Source: Bradyrhizobium sp. 1(2017) (GTDB lineage: Bacteria > Pseudomonadota > Alphaproteobacteria > Rhizobiales > Xanthobacteraceae). Taken from it: a DNA stretch of 64,000 nucleotides. The notes beneath the pieces were generated by a model. The model was not told the DNA's origin and ran no database searches. It saw only the letters and a list, made by a program, of their open reading frames with translations. The position numbers and the translations under genes were made by a program. This document shows positions 34,973-44,155 of the stretch, in pieces. The first letter of the stretch is position 1, and every line of letters begins with the position of its first letter. Location of the stretch: positions 4,918,001 through 4,982,000 of the forward strand of contig NZ_CP050022.2 of NCBI RefSeq assembly GCF_011602485.2, written 5' to 3'.

Positions 34973-35096
34973 TTGACTGGGATGAGGTGGCGCACCGATA
35001 CGACAATTCCGAATTTCGGTAAAGCGGAATATCTTTATGCGCGGGACTTGACCCGCCGCATGGGTGTTTTGCCCGACGGGCAACACCACGGATGTT

Positions 35097-35193
35097 GCCG
35101 TAGGGTGGGCAAAGGCGCAACGCGCCGTGCCCACCATCTCGCCGAGATCGATCCCACAGACGTGAGCACGCTTCGCTTTGCCCACCCTACGGC
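35097..35193. repeat. 97-bp element with perfect 18-bp terminal inverted repeats
   Basis: GCCGTAGGGTGGGCAAAG at 35097-35114 is exactly complementary to 35176-35193. An inner GGCGCAACGCGCC dyad lies at 35113-35125. It stands six bases from the stop of the 2-oxoacid oxidoreductase gene and has the shape of a miniature inverted-repeat element. Confidence 0.8.
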
Positions 35194-35199
35194 ACTCCC

Positions 35200-38100
35200 C
35201 TACTCCGCCGCGATCTGCCTCGGGGCCGGCGGCGGGCTCGCCAAATCGGCGGCGAGCTGGGCGTAGCGGGCCTTGGCGTCGTGCACCGCCTTCTCCTTCA
35301 CCGGACCGTAACCACGGATGCGATCGGGCAGTGACAGCAATTCGACCGCGGTGTCGACGGTGACCGGCGACAACAGGCCGAGCACGGTGGCGACGTCCTT
35401 CTCATAGCCGGCGATCAAATCGCGCTCGAGCTTGCGGTCGGCGCTGCGGCCGAAGACGTCGAGCGGGGTGCCGCGCAGGAACTTGAACTTCGCCAGCACG
35501 CGAAAGACCTTCAGCATCCACGGCCCGAAAGCGCGCTTCTTCGGGCGGCCAAGGGCGTCAACGCCGCGCGCCAAAATCGGCGGGGCCAGATTGAAGTTGA
35601 ACTTGAAGTCGCCCTCGAACTGGTCGCGGAGCTGCTGCTCGAAGGCGCCGTCGCTGTAGAGGCGTGCGACTTCGTATTCGTCCTTGTAGGCCAGCAGCTT
35701 GGCGTAGTTCACCGCGACCGCGCGCGGCAGCGCATCGCCGTAGCCGCCCTTCTCCGCGGCCTCGCGGATCTGGTCGACCAGCTTGCGATAACGCTTGGCG
35801 AGGCGATTGTTCTGATAGGCAGCCAGGTGCTTGGCGCGATGCTCGATGACCTCGTCCAGCGTCATCGCATCCAGGGACTTGGGCGCAACGACCTCGTCAG
35901 TCCCCTTCAGCATGTCGGCAAGACGCTTGGGATCGGCGACCGCGAGGCGGCCGAGGCGGAAGGCTTCCTTGTTCATCTTGATCGAGACGCCGTTGACCTC
36001 GATCGCCTGCTCGATCGCCTCCGCCGACAGCGGGAACAGGCCCTTCTGATAGGCATAGCCCATCATCATCATGTTGGTGGCGATGGAGTCACCCAGCAGT
36101 TGCTCGGCCGGCTTGGTGAAGTCGAAGAACGCGGACTCCTTGTGCAGCGCAGTTTCCAGAAGCCCGTTCAGCTTGCGGGTCTGGAAATTGAAGTCGCGGT
36201 TGAGGACGAAGTCGGCGGTCGGGATGACGTGGCTGTTGATGATGCCGCGGGTGCGGCTGGAGTCGCAGAGCGAGATCGTGTCCTTGGCGACCGCAACCAC
36301 CTCGTCGGCTGCGAGCACGAGATCGGCCGTGCCGGTGACGATGCGCGAGCAGGTCACCTCCGCCGGATGATCCGAGAGGCGGACATGGCTGAGCACCGCA
36401 CCGCCCTTTTGCGCCAGACCGGACATGTCGAGGATCATCGAGGCCTTGCCCTCGATGTGGGCGGCCATGCCGAGCAGCGCGCCGATGGTGAGCACGCCGG
36501 TGCCGCCGACGCCGCCGACCGCGATGTTGTAGGGCTTGTCGAGTGTCGGGCGTGAGGCCGGCTCAGGCAATGCGCCGATATCAGCAAGCTCCGCCGGCGC
36601 ACGGTGGCGCGGCTTGCCGCCGTCCACGGTGACGAAGGATGGGCAGAACCCCTTCACGCAAGAATAGTCCTTGTTGCAGGACGACTGGTTGATGGCGCGC
36701 TTGCGACCGAACTCGGTTTCCAGCGGCTCGACCGAGATGCAGTTCGACTGCACCGAGCAATCGCCGCAGCCTTCGCAGACCGCCGGATTGATCATGACGC
36801 GGCGCGCCGGATCTTCCATCAGGCCGCGCTTGCGGCGGCGGCGTTTTTCGGCCGCACAAGTCTGCACGAACACGATCGCCGAGGTGCCCTTGTATTCGCG
36901 GCACATCTTCATGACGTCTTGCAATTCGTCGCGATGATGCAGCTTCACTCCGGGCGCGATGGTGCTGGCCGGATATGAATCGGGATTCTCCGAGACCAGG
37001 TAGATCTCCCGAATGCCTTCGGCGTGGAGCTGGAAGGTGATCTGCTGCGGCGAGAGATCGCCGTCATGGCGCTGACCGCCGGTCATAGCGACGGCGTCGT
37101 TGTAGAGGATCTTGTAGGTGATGTTGGTCTTGGACGCGACCGCCTGCCGGATCGCCAGAAGACCTGAGTGGAAATAGGTGCCGTCGCCGAGATTGGCGAA
37201 GATGTGGTTCTCGTTGGTGAACGGCGCGATGCCGACCCAGGGCACGCCCTCGCCGCCCATATGCGTGAACGTCTCGGTCGATCGGTCCATCCACAGCGCC
37301 ATGAAGTGACAGCCGATGCCGGCGAGCGCGCGGCTGCCTTCCGGGACCTTCGTCGATGTGTTGTGGGGACAGCCTGAGCAGAAATACGGGGTGCGGGAGA
37401 CCGGCGCGACCGCCTGCATCTGGGTCGCCTGGCGGCCGTTGAACCAGTCGGCCTTGACGCGGAGCATCTCCGCGATTTCAGGGTTGAGATCAAGTCGAAG
37501 CAACCGTTCGGTCAGCGAGGTCGCGAGCGAGGCGACGCTGAGCTCGGCGGCGAAGGTCAGGAACCGCTTGTCGTGCTCGTCCATCTTGCCGACGATGCGC
37601 GGGCGCACGTCGTCGCGCCAGTTGAACAACACCTGCTTGACCTGGTTCTCGACGATCTCGCGGCGCTCCTCGACGATGAAGATCTCTTCGAGGCCGACGG
37701 CGAATTGATGCACGCCTTCCGGCTCCAGCGGCCAGGGCATGCCAATCTTGTAGAGGCGCAGACCGATCTTGGCGGCGACCTCCTCGGTGATCCCGAGCTC
37801 GCGCAGCGCCTGCCGCACGTCCTCATAGCTCTTGCCCGACGCCATGATGCCGAAGCGGGCGTTCGGCGAATCCATGGTGACGCGATTGACCCTGTTGGCG
37901 CGCGCGAAGGCGATCGCGGCAAAGCCCTTGTAGTCCTGCAGGCGCCGGTCCTGCTCGAAGCGGTCGTCGGGCCAGCGCAGGTTGAGGCCGCCGGGCGGCA
38001 GCTCGAAATCCGCGGGAATGATGAACGGCTTCATCTCGTCGGTGAGGTCGATCTCGGCGGTGGTCTCCACCGTCTCCGTGATCACCTTCATGCCGACCCA

Positions 38101-38691
38101 GCAGCCGGAATAGCGCGACATCGCGATGCCGAGCAGGCCCATCTCGATCATCTCGTGGATGCTCGAGGGGTAGAGGTACGGCATCAGCGCCGACATGAAG
38201 GCATGGTCGGATTGATGCGGGACGGTCGAGGATTTGGCACCGTGGTCGTCGCCGGCGAGACACAGCACGCCGCCGTTCTTGGCGGAGCCGGCGGCATTGC
38301 CGTGGCGGAACACGTCCCCGCAACGGTCGACGCCGGGGCCCTTGCCGTACCAGATGCCCACGACGCCGTCATATTTGGCGCCGGGCGAGAGGTTGAGCTG
38401 CTGCGAGCCCCAGACGGCGGTCGCCGCCAGATCCTCGTTCACGCCCGGCTGGAACTTGATGTTGTACTGCTCGAGATGCTTGCGGGCGGCGAAGAGCTGC
38501 TGGTCGTAGCCGCCGAGCGGCGAGCCGCGATAGCCGGAGATGAAGCCCGCGGTGTTGAGGCCGTTGGCGCGGTCGCGCCGGATCTGGGCCATGGGCAGAC
38601 GGACCAGGGCCTGGATGCCCGTGGTGAAGACGTGTCCGGTTTCCTGGGTGTATTTCTGATCGAGACTGATCGGACCCTGGTTGATGCCCAT
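35200..38691 (-). CDS. Indolepyruvate ferredoxin oxidoreductase, three-domain fused form
   Basis: The 1163-residue enzyme oxidatively decarboxylates aryl- or branched 2-oxoacids to acyl-CoA, reducing ferredoxin. The N-terminal half is the thiamine-diphosphate part (residues to about 600, with GCPHNTSTKVPEGSRALAGIGCH quoted in part as GCPHNTST and AGIGCH). A ferredoxin-like cluster site CEGCGDCSVQSNC follows near 653-665, and the gamma part begins with IAVGGVGGTGVLTIG near 736. Length matches the fused alphaproteobacterial type. The ATG follows AAAGAGGACAGC. It points the same way as the thiolase module but is separated by repeats. Confidence 0.92.
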   Translation of the reverse strand: MGINQGPISLDQKYTQETGHVFTTGIQALVRLPMAQIRRDRANGLNTAGFISGYRGSPLGGYDQQLFAARKHLEQYNIKFQPGVNEDLAATAVWGSQQLNLSPGAKYDGVVGIWYGKGPGVDRCGDVFRHGNAAGSAKNGGVLCLAGDDHGAKSSTVPHQSDHAFMSALMPYLYPSSIHEMIEMGLLGIAMSRYSGCWVGMKVITETVETTAEIDLTDEMKPFIIPADFELPPGGLNLRWPDDRFEQDRRLQDYKGFAAIAFARANRVNRVTMDSPNARFGIMASGKSYEDVRQALRELGITEEVAAKIGLRLYKIGMPWPLEPEGVHQFAVGLEEIFIVEERREIVENQVKQVLFNWRDDVRPRIVGKMDEHDKRFLTFAAELSVASLATSLTERLLRLDLNPEIAEMLRVKADWFNGRQATQMQAVAPVSRTPYFCSGCPHNTSTKVPEGSRALAGIGCHFMALWMDRSTETFTHMGGEGVPWVGIAPFTNENHIFANLGDGTYFHSGLLAIRQAVASKTNITYKILYNDAVAMTGGQRHDGDLSPQQITFQLHAEGIREIYLVSENPDSYPASTIAPGVKLHHRDELQDVMKMCREYKGTSAIVFVQTCAAEKRRRRKRGLMEDPARRVMINPAVCEGCGDCSVQSNCISVEPLETEFGRKRAINQSSCNKDYSCVKGFCPSFVTVDGGKPRHRAPAELADIGALPEPASRPTLDKPYNIAVGGVGGTGVLTIGALLGMAAHIEGKASMILDMSGLAQKGGAVLSHVRLSDHPAEVTCSRIVTGTADLVLAADEVVAVAKDTISLCDSSRTRGIINSHVIPTADFVLNRDFNFQTRKLNGLLETALHKESAFFDFTKPAEQLLGDSIATNMMMMGYAYQKGLFPLSAEAIEQAIEVNGVSIKMNKEAFRLGRLAVADPKRLADMLKGTDEVVAPKSLDAMTLDEVIEHRAKHLAAYQNNRLAKRYRKLVDQIREAAEKGGYGDALPRAVAVNYAKLLAYKDEYEVARLYSDGAFEQQLRDQFEGDFKFNFNLAPPILARGVDALGRPKKRAFGPWMLKVFRVLAKFKFLRGTPLDVFGRSADRKLERDLIAGYEKDVATVLGLLSPVTVDTAVELLSLPDRIRGYGPVKEKAVHDAKARYAQLAADLASPPPAPRQIAAE

Positions 38692-38974
38692 GCTGTCCTC
38701 TTTCCACGCCCTGTTCAGGTTTTGCCGCTTAAGCCGTTGCCTGCCCGTTGTTTTTAGCTAGGGCGCGCCGACCACCTGCGCCACTCTATGTCGGATATTT
38801 AACGCTCCGCATCACAATTCTGGACCAAAGCGGGCGCCGGGTAGAAATCGCAATTTCGTGGCCTGAAACACGCTGGGCATTTTCAATTTGTGTCACCATA
38901 CCCCCGCCGTCGCGAAATGAATCGACGCGCCCCTGTGGTGCGTCGACGGCGATTGGTCGCAGGAGAGGCCTTCG

Positions 38975-40180
38975 ATGCGGACGATTCTGGTTGTCATCGC
39001 ATTGTGCAGTGCGGTTGCGAATGCGGCCTTCGCCGCTGCGCCGTCGCCGGAGCTGATCGCCTATGGCAAGGCGCTGGTCGAGGCCGGCGACTGCGCGGGC
39101 TGCCACACCGCCGATCCGGCCAAGCCGTTCGCGGGCGGAAAGCGCATCGATACGCCCTTCGGCGCGATCTATGCGCCGAACCTGACCCCGGACCGCGACA
39201 CCGGGATCGGCGCCTGGGCCGATGCCGACTTCACCCGCGCCTTGCGCTATGGCGTCGCGCCCGATGGCTCGAACTATTATCCGGCGTTTCCCTATCCCTA
39301 TTTCACGCGGATGACGAAGGACGACACGCTGGCGATCCGGGCCTATCTCGGGACGCTGGCGCCCGTCGCCAGCCGCAACAAGCCGCCTGAGCTGCGCTGG
39401 CCCTTCGGCTATCGCGGCCTGATGCGGGTCTGGAACTATCTGTATTTCAAGCCCGGCCTGTTCGAGCCGGACCAGAGCAAGAGCGCGGCCTGGAATCGCG
39501 GCGGCTATCTCGTCACCGGGCTCGGCCATTGCGGCGCCTGCCATACGCCGAAGAATTACTTCGGCGCGGACAGGCTGGCGCAGGCGCTGTCGGGCAGCGA
39601 GGTCGGCTTCTGGTACGCGCCCAGGCTCGACGGCGCCGGCCGCACCGGGCTGAAGTCGTGGAGCGCCGGAGACATCACCGAATATCTGCAAAGCGGGCGC
39701 AACGCCAGGAGCCATGCCGGCGGGCCGATGGCCGAGGTGATCGTCAATTCGACCTCGAAGATGAGCGATGCCGATGTGCGCGCGATCGCGGTCTATTTGA
39801 AGAGCCTGCCTCCGGCGCGGCGCGAGACGATCGTCACGCCGCCCGACGATGCCGAGATGAAGGCGGGCCAGGCGGTCTATGCAAAGCTCTGCGTCGCCTG
39901 CCATGAGGTCGACGGCACCGGCAGCCCGCGGATCTATCCGCCGCTGCCCGGCAACGCGCTGCTGCAATCGATCAATCCATCCTCCACCTTGCGCATCATC
40001 CTCGACGGCGCCCACACCGTGACGACGCCGCGCGCGCCCAACACCGGCGAGATGCCGGCCTATGCCAAGCAATTGTCCGACGACGAAATTGCGGCAGTGA
40101 CGAACTACATCCGCAATTCCTGGGGCAATGCGGGCCTGCTGGTGACGCCGGCGCAGGTAGCGAAAGCGCGTAAGGAGTAG
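38975..40180 (+). CDS. Periplasmic tri-heme cytochrome c (dehydrogenase cytochrome subunit type)
   Basis: The 401-residue protein has a signal peptide (residues 1-20) and three c-type heme sites: CAGCH (near 42), CGACH (near 189) and CVACH (near 308), with Met ligand candidates in the intervening stretches. This is the layout of the membrane-associated cytochrome c subunit of alcohol/gluconate/aldehyde dehydrogenases, which passes electrons to the quinol pool or an oxidase. No dehydrogenase subunits are adjacent. The ATG follows CAGGAGAGGCCTTCG. Confidence 0.9.
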   Translation: MRTILVVIALCSAVANAAFAAAPSPELIAYGKALVEAGDCAGCHTADPAKPFAGGKRIDTPFGAIYAPNLTPDRDTGIGAWADADFTRALRYGVAPDGSNYYPAFPYPYFTRMTKDDTLAIRAYLGTLAPVASRNKPPELRWPFGYRGLMRVWNYLYFKPGLFEPDQSKSAAWNRGGYLVTGLGHCGACHTPKNYFGADRLAQALSGSEVGFWYAPRLDGAGRTGLKSWSAGDITEYLQSGRNARSHAGGPMAEVIVNSTSKMSDADVRAIAVYLKSLPPARRETIVTPPDDAEMKAGQAVYAKLCVACHEVDGTGSPRIYPPLPGNALLQSINPSSTLRIILDGAHTVTTPRAPNTGEMPAYAKQLSDDEIAAVTNYIRNSWGNAGLLVTPAQVAKARKE

Positions 40181-40212
40181 CCGCAGCTCACCGCCGCCTG
40201 CTTTTTGTGGAG

Positions 40213-40857
40213 CTACCGCTCCTCATCGCCGGTGAACACGAATTTCGGCATCTCCCATTTGTAGCGCACCGCCAGCAGGCGGAAGCTGATGCCCAGCACG
40301 AAGGTCAGGATGGTCCAGAGCTCGGCGTTGAGCTTGAGGCCGAAGGCGGTGGCATAGAACAGACCGGTCACCACCGAAACGCTGGCGTAGAGCTCGGAGC
40401 GAAACAGCAGCGGGACGTCGTTGCAGAGCACGTCGCGCAACACGCCGCCGGCGCAGCCGGTCACCATGCCCGAGACGATGACGATCGGCAGCGAGGCACC
40501 CGTCTGCCAGGCAACGTCGCAACCGGCCATGGTGAAGACGACGAGCCCGATGGCGTCGAGCACGATGAAAGCGACTTTCAGCCGGTGCACGAGACGCGCG
40601 ATCAGGATGGTGAGGAAGGCTGCGCCGCCGGCCAGCGCGAGATAGATCGGATTGGCGACCCAGGCCAACGGATAATGCCCGAGAAAGAGATCGCGCAGCG
40701 TGCCGCCCCCAAGCGCGGTGATGCAACCGAGGAAACAGACACCGAGCCAGTCCATGCTGCGCCTCCCCGCAGCAAGCGCGGCGGTCATGCCCTGCGCGGC
40801 CACGGCGACCAGGGATAGGAAGTGCAGCACGGTATCGCTCGGCGGCAGGCTCCACAT
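40213..40857 (-). CDS. TRIC-family (UPF0126) membrane channel protein
   Basis: The 214-residue protein has seven hydrophobic helices in two repeats, each with a glycine-rich, charged motif (ALGGGTLRDLFLG near 49-61 and GCAGGVLRDVLCNDVP near 135-150), which is the TRIC/YadS signature. Bacterial members are trimeric cation channels. The ATG at 40857 follows GTGAGGAGGGAACA, a strong ribosome site. It converges with the cytochrome gene. Confidence 0.9.
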   Translation of the reverse strand: MWSLPPSDTVLHFLSLVAVAAQGMTAALAAGRRSMDWLGVCFLGCITALGGGTLRDLFLGHYPLAWVANPIYLALAGGAAFLTILIARLVHRLKVAFIVLDAIGLVVFTMAGCDVAWQTGASLPIVIVSGMVTGCAGGVLRDVLCNDVPLLFRSELYASVSVVTGLFYATAFGLKLNAELWTILTFVLGISFRLLAVRYKWEMPKFVFTGDEER

Positions 40858-41014
40858 TGTTCCCTCCTCACCCTGTTGGAACCCACGCCGGCGGTTCCCA
40901 ATGGAACAGGTTCCCGATTCCCGGGACAAGGGCAACATGCGACGAAAGCATTGGGGAGCCCGGAACAGAATCTCGCATCCACGGGTTGTCCAGCCGCAAT
41001 AAACGAGGAGACCA

Positions 41015-41443
41015 ATGATGGCTGACGAGCGTTTTCCCAACGATCCGTATCGCCCGAACCTCGCCGACGATGAGTATGCTCGCGCGGCGCGTCGGGATGC
41101 TGAACTCCAGGCCGATCCCGAGCTGGGCGAAGGCCCCGCCTCCAGCGGCAAGGTCGCGATGTTCGCCGTTGCGATTGCCCTGGTGCTGGGTGCCGTATTC
41201 TACGGCCTGAACAACACCAGCACGAACAACCAGGCCAGCAACGCACCCGCTTCGCAGACCGCACAGACGCAGCCGACCAATCCGGCGGCGCCTCCGGCCG
41301 TGCGTGACGTGACGCCGCGTAGCAACACCGAACCGGGCGTGACCACGGGCGCGGCGCCGAGCAAGCCGGCTGCCCCGGCTCCGGATATGCCAGCTGCAAA
41401 GCCGGCGCCGGATGCGCAGACACCGTCTGAGGGCGCGAAGTAA
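41015..41443 (+). CDS. Membrane-anchored Ala/Pro/Thr-rich hypothetical protein
   Basis: The 142-residue protein has a charged cytosolic N-terminus (RPNLADDEYARAARRDAE), one membrane helix (VAMFAVAIALVLGAVFYGL, near 47-65) and a low-complexity periplasmic tail rich in Ala, Pro, Thr and Asn. No domain is recognised. Tandem ATGs at 41015 and 41018 follow AACGAGGAGACC. A terminator lies about 85 bp downstream. Confidence 0.65.
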   Translation: MMADERFPNDPYRPNLADDEYARAARRDAELQADPELGEGPASSGKVAMFAVAIALVLGAVFYGLNNTSTNNQASNAPASQTAQTQPTNPAAPPAVRDVTPRSNTEPGVTTGAAPSKPAAPAPDMPAAKPAPDAQTPSEGAK

Positions 41444-41527
41444 CGCAACGGAAGTGACGCAACGACTGTCATCGCCCGGCACGACGTACGCCCGCTGTAG
41501 CGGGGCATGACACCGAGAGAATTCGCG

Positions 41528-41561
41528 AGCGGCGGGATGCAACATCCCGCCGCTTTCGTTT
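41528..41561 (+). terminator. Rho-independent terminator
   Basis: AGCGGCGGGATG (41528-41539) pairs perfectly with CATCCCGCCGCT (41543-41554) around a CAA loop, followed by TTCGTTT. It ends the gene at 41015 and lies next to the stop of the facing lyase gene. Confidence 0.8.
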
Positions 41562-41563
41562 GG

Positions 41564-42373
41564 CTAGCTGAACATCTTGTTGAGCTCGCCGCCGGAGTAG
41601 CCGCCTCCGAGCTCCGTGAAGGTCCCCTGCTCCGCCATCTCCTTTGCCGCGCGCATGAAACCGCCCCACGCGGCGCGGGCCAGCGAGCCGCCGACGCTGA
41701 TCCGGCGTACGCCGAGATCGGCGGCTTCCTGCAGCGACAGGCCGGGGCCGCCGATCAGGAGATTGAACGGCTTCGGATGCACCGCCTTCACCACGGCCGT
41801 GATGTCCTCGCGGCTCTTCAGGCCCGGTGCGTACAGGCAGTCGGCACCGGCGTCCGCGTAGGCCGTCAGGCGGTCGATGACCAGCTTGAGGTCGGTGACA
41901 CCCCACAGATAGGCTTCGCAGCGGCCGACCAGCAGCGTGCCGCTGTCTCCGATCGCCTGGCGCGAGGCCTTGATCCGCTCGACCGCGAGCGCACGATCGT
42001 AGAGCGGCTTGGCCTTTTCGCCGGTGGAATCCTCGATCGACAGGCCGGCAACGCCGGTGCGCACGCAGCGCTCGACATTGCCCGCAACCATGTCCGGCTC
42101 GACCGCAAAGCCGCCCTCGAAATCCGCGTTCACGGGAATGTCGACCGCCGAGCTCAATGCTGCCAGATGCTGACAAACTTCCTCGACCGCGACGCGATTG
42201 TCGGCCTTGCCGATGGTCCAGGCAAAGCCCGCGCTGGACGACGCGATCGCCTTGAAGCCGAGATGCTGCAACGCCTTCGCGCTGCCGACGTCGACCGGAT
42301 TGGGCAGGATGAAGCAGCCGCGCTCGTGCATCTTCCTGAAAGTCGCGCGCTTGTCCGCGGTCGTGACGTGCAT
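41564..42373 (-). CDS. Isocitrate lyase / PEP phosphomutase family protein
   Basis: The 269-residue TIM-barrel enzyme shows VNADFEGGFA (near 85-94) and GLSIEDSTG (near 115-123), the Mg2+-binding and catalytic acidic motifs of the family. The KKCGH lyase loop of isocitrate lyase is absent, so it is closer to the PEP-mutase, oxaloacetate decarboxylase or carboxyphosphonoenolpyruvate mutase group. It cleaves or decarboxylates a small 2-oxo- or hydroxyacid. It is last in a set of three same-strand genes with gaps of 29 and 52 bp. Confidence 0.85.
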   Translation of the reverse strand: MHVTTADKRATFRKMHERGCFILPNPVDVGSAKALQHLGFKAIASSSAGFAWTIGKADNRVAVEEVCQHLAALSSAVDIPVNADFEGGFAVEPDMVAGNVERCVRTGVAGLSIEDSTGEKAKPLYDRALAVERIKASRQAIGDSGTLLVGRCEAYLWGVTDLKLVIDRLTAYADAGADCLYAPGLKSREDITAVVKAVHPKPFNLLIGGPGLSLQEAADLGVRRISVGGSLARAAWGGFMRAAKEMAEQGTFTELGGGYSGGELNKMFS

Positions 42374-42425
42374 GTTGTTTCTCCCTTGTTGGCCGCGCAG
42401 ACATAGGCGCGCTGACCCGGGCTTG

Positions 42426-42776
42426 CTAGTGCGCGTCGTGCACCGCCCGGCTGTCCTTCGGCGCCTCGTTCCGATCCGTCATGCCGTAGTCACGGATGAC
42501 GCTGGCGATCCGCAGATGATAGTCGGCGAAGATCTTCGCCCTGCCCTTGGCCTGGGTGCGCCGATGTTCCATCGTGTTGCGCCAGGCCTCGACCGCCGCC
42601 TCGTCGCGCCAGAACGACACCGACAGGATCTTGCCTTTCTCCGTCAGGCTCTCGAAACGCTCGACCGAGATGAAGCCGTCGATGGTTTGCAGGAGCGGCT
42701 TCAGGTCGGCCGCGAGGTCGAAATAGTCCTGGCGGTGTTCCGGCTTCGGCCAGACTTCGAAGATCACGGCGATCAT
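42426..42776 (-). CDS. Antibiotic biosynthesis monooxygenase (ABM) domain protein
   Basis: The 116-residue protein has a dimeric alpha/beta-barrel fold, with start MIAVIFEVWPKPEHRQDYFDL and LSVSFWRDEAAVEAWRNTMEH in the middle (each only the key part of the match). Such proteins may be cofactor-free oxygenases, heme-degrading enzymes or scavengers of reactive metabolites; the active residues cannot be assigned. It belongs to an operon with the NIPSNAP-like gene upstream and the lyase downstream. Confidence 0.82.
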   Translation of the reverse strand: MIAVIFEVWPKPEHRQDYFDLAADLKPLLQTIDGFISVERFESLTEKGKILSVSFWRDEAAVEAWRNTMEHRRTQAKGRAKIFADYHLRIASVIRDYGMTDRNEAPKDSRAVHDAH

Positions 42777-42805
42777 GGACGTCTCCTGCTAAACGATGTC
42801 GTGGC

Positions 42806-43114
42806 CTACAATACCACTTTGCGCAGGAAGGTGCGCTCTTCCGCGAGGATGAACTTGTTTTCCTCGGCGAAATGAAAGTTCGCCATGCCTTCGGAATCCT
42901 GCCGCAGCCGCGCACGATAGGCTTCGTAGGCGGCCAGGCTCTCGAAGGCAATGAGTGCGAAGGCGATGTTGTTGGTGCCCTCATGCGGCATGAAATAGCC
43001 GATCAGGTCCCCGCCGCATTTCGGGATGATGGTGAGCCAGCGCTTCGAATATTCCTCGAACTGCGCGCGCTTGAACGGATCGAGCTGATAGCGGATGAAG
43101 ACGGTGACGGACAT
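42806..43114 (-). CDS. NIPSNAP-family protein
   Basis: The 102-residue dimeric alpha/beta-barrel protein has the NIPSNAP pattern: [19 protein letters not shown] at the start, [20 protein letters not shown] in the middle and [18 protein letters not shown] after. Function in bacteria is poorly known. The ATG at 43114 follows CAGGAGCCACC. It is the first gene of the set and is divergent from an ArsR-type regulator 146 bp away, which may control it. Confidence 0.82.
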   Translation of the reverse strand: MSVTVFIRYQLDPFKRAQFEEYSKRWLTIIPKCGGDLIGYFMPHEGTNNIAFALIAFESLAAYEAYRARLRQDSEGMANFHFAEENKFILAEERTFLRKVVL

Positions 43115-43168
43115 GGTGGCTCCTGATTTCTCGTCGATAACGCAAAGCGACGCCGTCGCCGCGAAAGC

Positions 43169-43201
43169 AGTCTGGATTGCTTCGCCGCGCTCGCAATGAC
43201 G
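43169..43201. repeat. Half palindromic repeat, CGTCATTGCGAG family
   Basis: AGTCTGGATTGCTTCGCCGC followed by GCTCGCAATGACG is one arm of the element seen whole at 51862. It lies in the 146-bp gap between the divergent NIPSNAP and ArsR genes. Confidence 0.65.
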
Positions 43202-43260
43202 TATTTGCAGAGACACGCTACGCCCTTGCTCGACCGCAATGCTTCGGCTACCATCGAAGC

Positions 43261-43959
43261 ATGAAATCAGGTCCCGACATCGCCATGATCGCTTCGCTGG
43301 TCGGCGATCCCGCCCGCGCCAACATGCTCACCGCGCTGATGAACGGCCGCGCGCTGACCGCAAGCGAGCTCGCGCAGGAGGCCGGCATCACGCCGCAGAC
43401 TGCGAGCTCGCATCTGTCGAAGCTCGAGGCAGGCGGCCTCGTCGAGCCGGAGAAGCAGGGCCGGCATCGTTACTATCGCCTCACCGACGACGACGTCGCC
43501 GGCGTGCTCGAAGGGCTCGCGGGCCTTGCCGCGCGCAACGGCCACATGCGCGTGCGCACCGGGCCGAAGGATCCCGCGCTGCGGCGCGCGCGGATCTGCT
43601 ACGACCATCTCGCCGGCGATCTCGGCGTGCAGATGCTCGACACCATGCGCGCACGGCAGCTGATCAGGCAGAGGAAGCAGGACATCGAGCTCACGGCCGA
43701 GGGGGAGCGCTTCCTCGCCAGGCATCTGCAGATCTCGCCTGATATGCTCGCCCATCCGCGCCGCCCGGTGTGCAAGGCCTGCCTCGACTGGAGCGAGCGG
43801 CGGCATCACCTCGCGGGCACGCTCGGCGCCGCCATGATGCAGCGCTTCGCCGAGCTCAAATGGGCCGCGCGCGACGCCACGCCCGGCAGCCGCGTCGTGA
43901 ACTTCACCCGCGCAGGCGAGAAGCAGTTCGCCGCGCTGTTTGGCGACGGCAAGGATTGA
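43261..43959 (+). CDS. ArsR-like winged-helix regulator
   Basis: The 232-residue protein has an N-terminal winged helix ([19 protein letters not shown], then [27 protein letters not shown], quoted for its HTH), and a C-terminal domain with [16 protein letters not shown] containing two cysteines that could bind metal or react with thiol agents. It is longer than simple ArsR repressors (about 110 residues), like the ArsR/HTH_20 fusion group. It faces the NIPSNAP operon and probably regulates it. The ATG at 43261 has only a weak ribosome site. Confidence 0.83.
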   Translation: MKSGPDIAMIASLVGDPARANMLTALMNGRALTASELAQEAGITPQTASSHLSKLEAGGLVEPEKQGRHRYYRLTDDDVAGVLEGLAGLAARNGHMRVRTGPKDPALRRARICYDHLAGDLGVQMLDTMRARQLIRQRKQDIELTAEGERFLARHLQISPDMLAHPRRPVCKACLDWSERRHHLAGTLGAAMMQRFAELKWAARDATPGSRVVNFTRAGEKQFAALFGDGKD

Positions 43960-44054
43960 TCACGGAAACGACGTGGGGTCGCACGTTTGCGTGTGATCGG
44001 ATGATCTCGTCATGGGCCAGGCTTGACCCGGCCATCCACGTCTTTATGGCCACG

Positions 44055-44134
44055 GTCATTCCGGGGCGATGCGAAGCATCGAGCCCGGAATCTCGAGGTT
44101 CCGGGTTTGCGTCTTCGACGCGCCCCGGAACGAC
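44055..44134. repeat. Palindromic repeat, GTCATTCCGGG family (full copy)
   Basis: It opens GTCATTCCGGGGCGATGC, has GATGC-GAA-GCATC and GGAATCTCGAGGTTCC dyads, and closes GCGCCCCGGAACGAC. It precedes the alpha/beta hydrolase gene by about 20 bp, so it may be transcribed in the leader. Confidence 0.8.
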
Positions 44135-44155
44135 GGCTCCAAACAAGAGACCCCC

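Noticed and set aside
41564..42373. True isocitrate lyase
   Set aside because: The KKCGH catalytic loop is missing and the protein is only 269 residues, against more than 400 in AceA.
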